Shown: one piece after another, positions 29,051 through 36,343 of the stretch
Layout: every line of letters begins with the position of its first letter
Numbering within the stretch: position 1 is the first letter of the stretch
Origin: Actinomycetes bacterium
GTDB lineage: Bacteria > Actinomycetota > Acidimicrobiia > Acidimicrobiales > RAAP-2
DNA length: 64,000 nucleotides
Direction: 5' to 3'
NCBI GenBank assembly: GCA_021846325.1
Contig: JAJZBX010000002.1
Span: forward strand, 62,001 to 126,000
The notes under the pieces: model-generated
Told to the model about the DNA's origin: nothing
The model's input: only the letters and a program-made list of their open reading frames with translations
Database searches by the model: none
Position numbers and translations under genes: made by a program

Positions 29051-29592
29051 AGCATGGTGCCTCGGTGACGTGCGAGGCGAGCGAGCGCGGCAGCGGAGAC
29101 GCACCGGGGCCTGGCTGGCGTTACGCCGAGGTTGACAGCGCCGGCGTCTCGTTGGTCGGCATGCTGGTGTCACTCATCATCCTCGGAATCCTCGCGTACG
29201 TCGCGGTGAACTTCCTCGTGTCACCGTCGGCCACCGTTGCGGTGCTCACCGGCACCTCGACTACACCCTCGGCGACGCCGACCACTGGTCAAACACTGTC
29301 GAGCGTGCTGCGACTGGCGGTAGTCACCGCCTGTCGAGCCGATTTCACCTCGGTCGAGACGGCGATCAGCGACTACCGCGCGGTGTCGGCAACTAACCCG
29401 CCCTCGGGCACCGCGTGGGCGACCGCCACGCTCGGCGGGGGTCCCTTCCTGCAGTCGTGGCCAACGGGGAACGGCGCCTACGCCATTGGCTGGAATGGCG
29501 CCAACGTCGTGGTCACACCGCGCGGCGGTGTCGCGTCAGTGGGCAACGTCGGCACCCCCACACCGCCCACCGGCTGTTACGCGGTGCATTAG
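29047..29592 (+). CDS. Type IV pilin-like (pseudopilin) protein
   Basis: The 181-residue protein has a 33-residue leader, a likely prepilin peptidase site (DSAG / VSLVGMLVSL) and a hydrophobic N-terminal helix (SLVGMLVSLIILGILAYVAV) as in class III type IV prepilins and pseudopilins. The usual Glu at mature position 5 is Gly, which is known in minor pseudopilins of the GspK type. The globular part is short, Thr/Gly-rich, with two cysteines (near residues 92 and 177) that could form the C-terminal disulfide. ATG at 29047 is preferred over upstream starts because it overlaps the preceding stop. No pilus assembly genes are near. Confidence 0.68.
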   Translation: MKHGASVTCEASERGSGDAPGPGWRYAEVDSAGVSLVGMLVSLIILGILAYVAVNFLVSPSATVAVLTGTSTTPSATPTTGQTLSSVLRLAVVTACRADFTSVETAISDYRAVSATNPPSGTAWATATLGGGPFLQSWPTGNGAYAIGWNGANVVVTPRGGVASVGNVGTPTPPTGCYAVH

Positions 29593-29707
29593 CGACGCCA
29601 ACTGGCGCCCCAGGAGCGCCGCCCGACTCGCTCGGTGAACATGGCCCGGTCTGTGTTGGAAGGTCGACCTCGCGCGTCGCTGGGCACGATGCGCGTAGCC
29701 TCGGCAC

Positions 29708-31075
29708 TTATCGTGTGTGGCGCCAGCGAAGGTGATGCAGGTGACGAGGTCCGCTTGAGCTCGCGGGTCGATGGACCACGCCGTTGGCGAAGTAGTCGCG
29801 ATCTATCCGACGCATGGTGGGTAAACCCGGCAAGACGGCGGCGGTGATCACGATGCCGATGAGGGCGAGGCCGTCGCGCAGTCCCGTCCAGTGGATCAAC
29901 ACCGTCATCGCCAAGGAGCCCAGGGCCATGCCCGCGACTTCGCTCGCCTCCAGTGCCCCCAACACACGCCCCAGTCGCTCGTTGGGCACAATGTGCTGCA
30001 GTACCGTGATCGCGTTGACGTCAACGACCGAGTTCGCGAGACCGATCAGCCACATGGACACGAGGGCCGCTGCGAGGTTGGGGGCAACCGCAATGATGAG
30101 CAGCGGTGCCGCCCAGACGATCACGCCGAGCGCGAAGTCAGTCGCCAGGTGAGCGCGTTCCATCAGCATCAGTGCCACGACACCGCCCACCAGCCCACCG
30201 ATGCCGAGCAGTGACTCCATGAGGCCCAACCCGGAACTGCCAATGTGCAACAGTCGTAGCGCGATGGCGACGGTGAAGACCGCCGATGCCCCAGCGACGA
30301 TGCACTGGAGCACGTAGAGCACCACCAGGGTCAAAATGTTACGGTCGGCGCGAATGATCCGAAACCCGTGGATCGCTCGGGTGAGAAAACTCTCGGCGTG
30401 GATGGCCGCTGCCTCCGAGTGCTGCGCGTTGGGCGCAGCGTACCCTTCGTCATGCTCGTCGCTCGCGGGCGGGTGAACCGACAGCACCAGCAGGGCGGAC
30501 CACACGAACGTCGCCGCGTCGAAGGCGAAGGCCGTGCTCACGTTCGTAAAGGCCAACAAGAAACCCGCTAACGCTGGGCCCGCGAAGAAGCCAACACTCT
30601 CGATGGTGCTCGACACGACGTTCGCCCCCGCCACTTCATCGTCACTTCGCGCCAGCATGGGGAGGATCGACGCCTGCGCCGGACGAAACGCCGTGCCCGC
30701 CATCCCGACCAGGACGATGAGCAAATAGACGTACCACTTGGAGACGTGGAAGCCGACCAGCGACGCGGCCACCACCACCAGGGCCAGACGGACCACGTCG
30801 GAGACCACCATCACCAGCTTGCGGTTGTACTCGTCAGCGAAGGTGGAGGTGAATGGTGCCACGAGCGCGATCGCGACGTACCGAGCGACCGCCACTTCAC
30901 CAACCGCCGTTGGTCCACCGGAGCGGTACACGAAGACGACCGCACTGAGAGCGAAGACCCCATCGCCGATGAGCGAGCCCGCAAAGGCGTAGAAGATGCG
31001 CCGAAGAGTGACGTTGGCGAAGACGTGGGACATCGCGACCTTGGATGATCGCAACTCGCTGCGGATGAGACTCAC
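29708..31075 (-). CDS. Major facilitator superfamily exporter (MFS_3/EntS-like)
   Basis: The 455-residue protein has about 11-12 hydrophobic segments and the loop 2-3 motif TFADEYNRKLVMVVSD, in place of the GxLaDrxGrrkvl motif, as in EntS-type and macrolide-type exporters of the MFS_3 group. ASILPMLARSDDEVAGANVV is another family mark. A His/Glu-rich cytoplasmic loop (residues about 200-230) divides the two halves. The C-terminal tail is basic and His-rich. The transported substrate is unknown. GGGGGATGAAGCG precedes the GTG start. The adjacent glycan operon is on the same strand, upstream. Confidence 0.88.
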   Translation of the reverse strand: MSLIRSELRSSKVAMSHVFANVTLRRIFYAFAGSLIGDGVFALSAVVFVYRSGGPTAVGEVAVARYVAIALVAPFTSTFADEYNRKLVMVVSDVVRLALVVVAASLVGFHVSKWYVYLLIVLVGMAGTAFRPAQASILPMLARSDDEVAGANVVSSTIESVGFFAGPALAGFLLAFTNVSTAFAFDAATFVWSALLVLSVHPPASDEHDEGYAAPNAQHSEAAAIHAESFLTRAIHGFRIIRADRNILTLVVLYVLQCIVAGASAVFTVAIALRLLHIGSSGLGLMESLLGIGGLVGGVVALMLMERAHLATDFALGVIVWAAPLLIIAVAPNLAAALVSMWLIGLANSVVDVNAITVLQHIVPNERLGRVLGALEASEVAGMALGSLAMTVLIHWTGLRDGLALIGIVITAAVLPGLPTMRRIDRDYFANGVVHRPASSSGPRHLHHLRWRHTR

Positions 31076-31248
31076 CGCTTCATCCCCCGTACTGGCGAGC
31101 CCGCCACGTTCGTCGACTGGCGCCTCGTGAGGCGCCCGTGAACTGGTCGTGGCGCGCTCGTGGCCAGGTGTTGACTGGCAACGTCAGTCGCCCACGGCCC
31201 GTGCCCGGTGGTGCGTCTCGTCCCAGGTTCATCGCGCCGAGGCGAAAA

Positions 31249-31590
31249 TCAACTCGTCGACTTCGCTGCTAACGCTTCGAAGTGCTCGTACAAGCGGGGC
31301 TCGCCCATCTGGACCCGCATAAACAGCGCCCGCGCGCTGACCTTGCGCCACATCGCACCAAATCCCAACAGGTCGGTCAGCAGGCTGGGGTCGAGAACGC
31401 CGTGCTTGACGAAACTCCCGGCCGTCTCGCCGAAGTTGAGTACCTTGCGCGCCGCCGCGCTCTCGGCCGAACCATCCTCACTGTTAAAGGAGTCGGAGAA
31501 AATTTCTTGTAACGCGTCATCGAAGCCCATTTCGGTGCCCCATCGCATCAACGCCACGATCAACTTCGCGTCGTTATAAGTAGCCGGCAT
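31249..31590 (-). CDS. Conserved-looking hypothetical protein, 113 aa
   Basis: The soluble 113-residue protein is mostly helical by inspection. The part AARKVLNFGETAGSFVKHGVLDPSLLTDLLGF resembles the core of DUF4760-like proteins that carry VLNFFE..G.LV..GLvd, but I cannot confirm the family. GGGGG lies 4 nt before the ATG, a good ribosome-binding site. It is isolated by 173 nt and 246 nt gaps, both without genes; the upstream gap is the least GC-rich in the neighbourhood. Confidence 0.7.
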   Translation of the reverse strand: MPATYNDAKLIVALMRWGTEMGFDDALQEIFSDSFNSEDGSAESAAARKVLNFGETAGSFVKHGVLDPSLLTDLLGFGAMWRKVSARALFMRVQMGEPRLYEHFEALAAKSTS

Positions 31591-31836
31591 ACGTCCCCCT
31601 TAAATCACGTCATACTCCCGGTCGAAGTCAACGATGATGGCCAATGTATACCACACCGCTTTTGCCAATAGTGGCGGCGAGACGACGAAAATTCCGTCAC
31701 GACGCGTTCGCAACCACTCCTCGCTGCATGGCCCACGGTGTGGCGTACGGTAAAGCCGTTATCTGAGAGCGCTCTTACACAAATACTCTCCGCGGGGCCG
31801 ATCTGGTCGCCTCGTGGGGTGGCGTAGCCCGGGAGC

Positions 31837-33318
31837 TTACGCTGATCGTCGCGACGTTGGCTCGAAGGCACCGAGCAACTCATCGATCTCGAACGTTGCG
31901 TAGCCGATCGACTGATCGGCAATGCCGTAGGGCAGATAGAGCGTGTCGTCGTGCACGATTGAGCCACACGAGTACACGACATTGGGCACGTAGCCATCTT
32001 GTTCGTCGTCCGCGGGTATCAAGAGTGGCCTCGGCAGTTGGCCGATGACTTTGGTTGGATCGTCGAGGTCGAGCAGTAGCGCGCCGATGCCGTAGGTTCG
32101 CATGGGACCGACGCCGTGGATGATCACGAGCCAACCCGCCGTCAACTCGATGGGCGAGCCGCAATTGCCCAGCTGGAGTATCTCCCAAGTCCCGAGCGGT
32201 CGTTGCGCGGTCACCACCGGCTCCCAGTGCAAGCCATTGGCCGACTGCGCGATAGCGTTCGTCTCGCGATCGAATCGCGATAGCGCGAGGTACTGTCCGT
32301 TGACCTTTCGCGGAAAGAAGGCCAAGCCCTTGTTCCGTGCGCCCGCACCCGCCAAGGGTGAGGAGGTGAAGTGAACGAAGTCATTGGTCTGCAAGAGCTG
32401 TTGAGAGACCGCGCGGCCGTCGAACGCGGTGTAGGACGCGAGGTACGTACTCGTGTCGCCGTCACTGAAGTGCACAAAGCGTGCGTCTTCCATGCCCACT
32501 GCTTCGTTGGGCGCCGATGGCCACAGCACCCGACGCGAGAGGTCGATCTCGGGGTCAAAGGCCACTCGATAGAAACTGGCGGCCAACAGATCCAGTACCG
32601 CGGCCACTTCGGTCGCGTTCACGCGTGTGTCACTCTGGGTTCGTAACCGGTCCGTGGCCAGGGATAAAGCCGCCGGTTCGAAGTCATCGGCTAACGAGTC
32701 GAGCACGGAGGCGGCGGTCTCGCCGTCGACGCCGCGATCGCAGAGCATCGAGTGCAGGAGCTCACGATTCAATGTGGTCGTTGACGCCGGTGGCGCCACG
32801 GGAAACGGCTGCGCCGCGTCGAGCGCCAGTTCACCTGAGGCCCCAACGGTCCCGGACCGAAAGACAATTGACGATCGGTGACCCTCACCGATGGCCCGAT
32901 AGCTGAGAATCACTCGAAGCTCGCCCGACCGTGCGCCGGTCTGATCCGGAGCAGCGACGATGCTCGGATTACAGATCGCCGCCCCTTCAATGGCGTACTC
33001 GTGGGTAAACGCCGCACCGAGCAATTGGTTTCGTCGCTCGGAAATCGGTGCGGTGACGTAGTCGCTCACGCGTTGCGCGTTGGTCTCAAAGACACCAGTC
33101 AAGTTGTGGTGGCGTCGATCAAAACGTCGAATGAGATCGTCCATTCCGTGTTCGACCTCAACTTCGCTCAACGCCAAGATGCGCTCGACGGCGCCAGACG
33201 CTCGCGATTCGCTACCGCCAACCAACTCCTGTCCAGGTATGAACAGCCTCGAGACGACACGCGACGCGTCCGATTTCAGGCGCCACGCACCGCGTGTCGC
33301 CAAGCCCATGTCGCTCAC
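31837..33318 (-). CDS. GH130 family beta-mannoside phosphorylase/hydrolase
   Basis: The 493-residue protein matches the five-bladed beta-propeller family GH130: EDARFVHFSDGDTSTYLASYTA, NKGLAFFPRKVNGQYLALSR, CGSPIELTAGWLVIIHGVGP, YGIGALLLDLDDPTKVIGQ and GYVPNVVYSCG occur in family order. GH130 enzymes phosphorolyse or hydrolyse beta-1,4 or beta-1,2 mannosides. The long N-terminal part (about 220 residues, helical) is seen in the larger GH130 members. No signal peptide is present, so it works in the cytosol. The start overlaps the preceding six-hairpin gene by 4 nt. Confidence 0.88.
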   Translation of the reverse strand: MSDMGLATRGAWRLKSDASRVVSRLFIPGQELVGGSESRASGAVERILALSEVEVEHGMDDLIRRFDRRHHNLTGVFETNAQRVSDYVTAPISERRNQLLGAAFTHEYAIEGAAICNPSIVAAPDQTGARSGELRVILSYRAIGEGHRSSIVFRSGTVGASGELALDAAQPFPVAPPASTTTLNRELLHSMLCDRGVDGETAASVLDSLADDFEPAALSLATDRLRTQSDTRVNATEVAAVLDLLAASFYRVAFDPEIDLSRRVLWPSAPNEAVGMEDARFVHFSDGDTSTYLASYTAFDGRAVSQQLLQTNDFVHFTSSPLAGAGARNKGLAFFPRKVNGQYLALSRFDRETNAIAQSANGLHWEPVVTAQRPLGTWEILQLGNCGSPIELTAGWLVIIHGVGPMRTYGIGALLLDLDDPTKVIGQLPRPLLIPADDEQDGYVPNVVYSCGSIVHDDTLYLPYGIADQSIGYATFEIDELLGAFEPTSRRSA

Positions 33319-34331
33319 GAATGGCTCAAGGCAAACCGACGACCGTGCTGCAACGTGGTCAGCAACGCGATCGTGGACTCCGCTCCCTGATTCAGATTTG
33401 GCCCCGAGGACGTCAGTCCGTCGTAACCACCACCCGATTCCGCGTCGTACATCAACACGCCCCCGTCATTGTCACCGAGAAACCAGTTGACTGCTCGGTC
33501 GATTCCAGAGATCCACGATACGTCAGCCGTGAGCTCAAAGGCGCGCACGCACGCGTCGGCAATCGCGGCGACCTCGATGGGCTGTTGATCGAAGCGCCCG
33601 GCGCTGTCGCGCTGTCCACGACCGCCAACCGGGGTTACCGAAAGATGGCCGTCGCGCGTCTCCATGGCCAACAGCCAGCGCAGGCGACGAAGTCCCGCCG
33701 CCACGAGATCGACGTCCTCGAGTTGGGCACCGACGGCCAGTAACGCCTCAGCGAGGACCGCATTGGCGTAGCTGAGACGGCGCTCTGGCCAACACCACTC
33801 ATCGCCGTACTCCGGGCGACTCAGAATCGGCACACTCGCCTCCACCAGCGCTCGAGCGCCACGGTGCGCAGCGTTCACTCGCAGTACTTCGATGGCGCCG
33901 AGGGTCGCCCACGCCATCGAGCGTGGCCAACGAGAGCGCACCGTCACCGAGCGATCGAAGAGCGCCAGCGTCAACGAGTTCTGTACCTCAGAGCCGCGCG
34001 CCAGCGCCGAACCGAGCGCCCAGACGGCGCGACCCCAACAGTCGTCCGCCGTCGCTGGCCCTCGCCACTGTCCGGTGGCGAGGCGGCGGTTACGGAAGCG
34101 GCCGTCGGGACTTTGGGCCAGCGACAAGAAATTGAGCGAGGAACGAGTCAGCTCCGCCAACGCCGGCGTGACGCGTTGCTCGCGCACAGTGACCAGGAGC
34201 ACCCGAGCCACGTCATCGGTGCAGTAGCCGCCCTCGACGCGCGCGACGGTGCCGCTGGCGTGTTCGTAGGTACCGTAGGGACCACTCAGCGCCAGCAGGT
34301 GGTTGAAATTCGGTACCGGCGCGTCGCTCAC
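33315..34331 (-). CDS. Six-hairpin ((alpha/alpha)6) glycosidase-like protein
   Basis: The 338-residue protein is almost all helical with repeated motifs such as GGYCTDDVARVLL, ADDCWGRAVWALG, CWPERRLSYANAVLAEALL and NLNQGAESTIALL, characteristic of the six-hairpin proteins found between GT4 and GH130 genes in bacterial glycan operons. The conserved Asp/Glu pairs (DD near residue 40, DD near 96, E near 320) suggest a catalytic or sugar-binding pocket. It has no signal peptide. It overlaps both neighbours by 4 nt, so all three are translated together. The reaction is unknown. Confidence 0.75.
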   Translation of the reverse strand: MSDAPVPNFNHLLALSGPYGTYEHASGTVARVEGGYCTDDVARVLLVTVREQRVTPALAELTRSSLNFLSLAQSPDGRFRNRRLATGQWRGPATADDCWGRAVWALGSALARGSEVQNSLTLALFDRSVTVRSRWPRSMAWATLGAIEVLRVNAAHRGARALVEASVPILSRPEYGDEWCWPERRLSYANAVLAEALLAVGAQLEDVDLVAAGLRRLRWLLAMETRDGHLSVTPVGGRGQRDSAGRFDQQPIEVAAIADACVRAFELTADVSWISGIDRAVNWFLGDNDGGVLMYDAESGGGYDGLTSSGPNLNQGAESTIALLTTLQHGRRFALSHS

Positions 34332-35467
34332 GCACCAACTCCGGCGAAGGCGAGATACCGATGGGCGACTTCGATGTACTGGTCGGCCACCGAGTCCCAG
34401 CTCAACGAGGGGGCGATGCGCCGGGCCTGCAGGATCATCCGCGACGTGACCGACGAGTCAGTGGCAACTCGTCGCATCGCCTCGGCCAGCGCCGCGGGAT
34501 CCCGGTGCGGCACAATGATTCCGGCGCCACCGGCCAGCAACTCACGCGAGTGGGGAAACGATGTGGCAATCACGGGCTTACCAGCCGCCACCGCGTCGAC
34601 GAGAACACCCGACGTGGCCTGGTCCGACGTGTCGTACGGCAGGATGACGACGTCCGCGGCCGCGATGAGCGCACCCAGCGCTTCGAGGTCGCGATAGGTG
34701 TTGTCAAAACGCACGAGGTCGCGTACGCCATTGGCGACGACTCGACCTTCGAGCATCGTGCGGTACGCCTCGCCCGCGGCGGCGAGCACCTTCGGGTGCG
34801 TTCGACCCGAAATCACGTACTGCGGTGGCGGAACCAGGTCTCGCAGCTTCGGCAGCGCGTCGATCGCCCATTCAATACCCTTACCTGGCCCGATTAACCC
34901 CCAGGTCAAGAACTGCACTGACGCGGCCGACGTACGCGCCAACGAAGCCGACGGTGTTGCCGCGCCGTGAGGAATCACGTCAATGGGCGTGTTGCCGACT
35001 ACGTTGACTTGGCGCAGTAACTTGGCCGCGGCACTGGTCATCACGACGACGGCATCGGCGCGCGCGATCACCTCATTGAGTACCCGCCACTGGTTGGGGG
35101 TTGGTGAAGGCAGCACCGTATGCAGAATCGCAATCGTGGGTACGCGCAGGTGACGCAGTATGTGCAGGACGTCAGAACCGTCACGACCGCCGTACAGACC
35201 GTATTCGTGCTGAATCACCGCCACGTCGCATCGATTGAGCGCGTCGACCGAACGCGACATTGACGATGGGTCACTCGCCAGCAGCTCGCTAGTTACACGA
35301 AGGGGGGCCGTTGTTCCGAGTTCGGAGCGATCGAGTATTCGAACAAGATTGACGCCAATACCTCGCTGGAGCAGGGATGAACCTAGCGCCGTCGTAAAGG
35401 TAGCGATGCCGCACGGCGTCGGTGGCGCCGTGCTGAGGATTCCAAATACCGGTGATCGATTGGTCAT
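34328..35467 (-). CDS. Glycosyltransferase family 4
   Basis: The 379-residue GT-B enzyme has the N-terminal PPTPCGIATFTTALGSSLL donor-domain loop, IDVIPHGA, and the C-terminal GLIGPGKGIEWAIDALPKL with PHSRELLAGGAGIIVPHRDP that form the nucleotide-sugar site of GT4 (retaining) enzymes. It begins the operon GT4, six-hairpin, GH130. The ATG overlaps the stop of a possible 101-residue gene upstream as ATGA. The set looks like synthesis plus turnover of a mannose-type oligosaccharide or storage glycan; donor and acceptor are not known. Confidence 0.88.
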   Translation of the reverse strand: MTNRSPVFGILSTAPPTPCGIATFTTALGSSLLQRGIGVNLVRILDRSELGTTAPLRVTSELLASDPSSMSRSVDALNRCDVAVIQHEYGLYGGRDGSDVLHILRHLRVPTIAILHTVLPSPTPNQWRVLNEVIARADAVVVMTSAAAKLLRQVNVVGNTPIDVIPHGAATPSASLARTSAASVQFLTWGLIGPGKGIEWAIDALPKLRDLVPPPQYVISGRTHPKVLAAAGEAYRTMLEGRVVANGVRDLVRFDNTYRDLEALGALIAAADVVILPYDTSDQATSGVLVDAVAAGKPVIATSFPHSRELLAGGAGIIVPHRDPAALAEAMRRVATDSSVTSRMILQARRIAPSLSWDSVADQYIEVAHRYLAFAGVGA

Positions 35468-35769
35468 CGTCCATCACCCCAACGAGGCGTACTCGAAGGT
35501 TGTGGGCCAAGCCCCCACACCGAAGCGACAAGAACGTGGCCCCGTGCGCCTCCCTCGACACCAGTCCTCGACACGGTCGGCGCGTCGTGGCGACGCGCTA
35601 ACTCGTCCAAGGAGAGACCGTTCACCGCAAGGGGCAAGATCCGCATGTCGTACGCCCATCGTTCAAGAGGCGTCGTGCCCGAACAGGTGACAATCGGCGT
35701 GATTGTCCGCCCAAACTTGGCGTCTCGCAGCGCAAGGAGGTATTCCTCACCTGCCCATCGTACCGGCAT
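35464..35769 (-). CDS. Possible hypothetical protein, 101 aa, upstream of the GT4 gene
   Basis: An open frame ending ATGA with the GT4 start codes for a 101-residue product with plausible protein texture in the first 65 residues (AGEEYLLALRDAKFGRTIT and WAYDMRILPLAVNGLSLDEL) and a Gly/Pro-rich tail. GGGAAATCGAGG lies directly before the ATG. Third-position GC is lower than in the neighbouring genes. It may be a real small gene or the remnant 3' end of a larger one; no family is recognised. Confidence 0.38.
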   Translation of the reverse strand: MPVRWAGEEYLLALRDAKFGRTITPIVTCSGTTPLERWAYDMRILPLAVNGLSLDELARRHDAPTVSRTGVEGGARGHVLVASVWGLGPQPSSTPRWGDGR

Positions 35770-36343
35770 CCTCGATTTCCCAATCGACCGACGTCGTGAC
35801 CAGTCATCACGGGCAATTCACCATTGAAACAAGGACCCTCACCCGATAACGCCGCCTTGATTGGCACCTACAGGATTTCGCATTCAAGGTGCGATCTCGC
35901 CCCAGCGTTCATCTGACAACGCCAACCCTTCATCACCAGTTGGGAACGTCCGGCGCGAGCGCGATCGTTCGTCACACCGGCGAGTCCGCATCAATCCCGA
36001 CTGGCAATGACCAGATGAAGCGAGCGACTTAACGGCGCCGCGTCGTTCTGGCCGCGGCCGCTCGATTGCTGTACGACCTCGTTCCAACACCGCGTCTCAA
36101 CCATTCCCATCGCGGTGCACGACCGCTGCAACTCACCGCGCAATGACGAGCTTCCGATGGCGATGAGCATTGGTGCTGACGACTCGACGCGAGTACGAAC
36201 CTCGTCATTCGCCTCGCGCTCGGTTCAGAGTGATCGGCTTGGGAGTCTGTCACCTCTCTCGCCGAGAAACACTCCTGACGCCGCGCCCGCCGCTCGCACG
36301 AGTCGAACGCGAGTCCCTAGCCCCGACCGAGACGGCCAGCCAC
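35770..36343 (-). other. Intergenic stretch without recognised gene
   Basis: About 570 nt separate the possible 101-aa gene from the FN3 protein stop. Only short, unconvincing frames are present in all directions, and the base composition is lower in GC than the flanks. No hairpin with a T-run, tRNA or repeat was found by reading. It may be decayed sequence. Confidence 0.5.
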
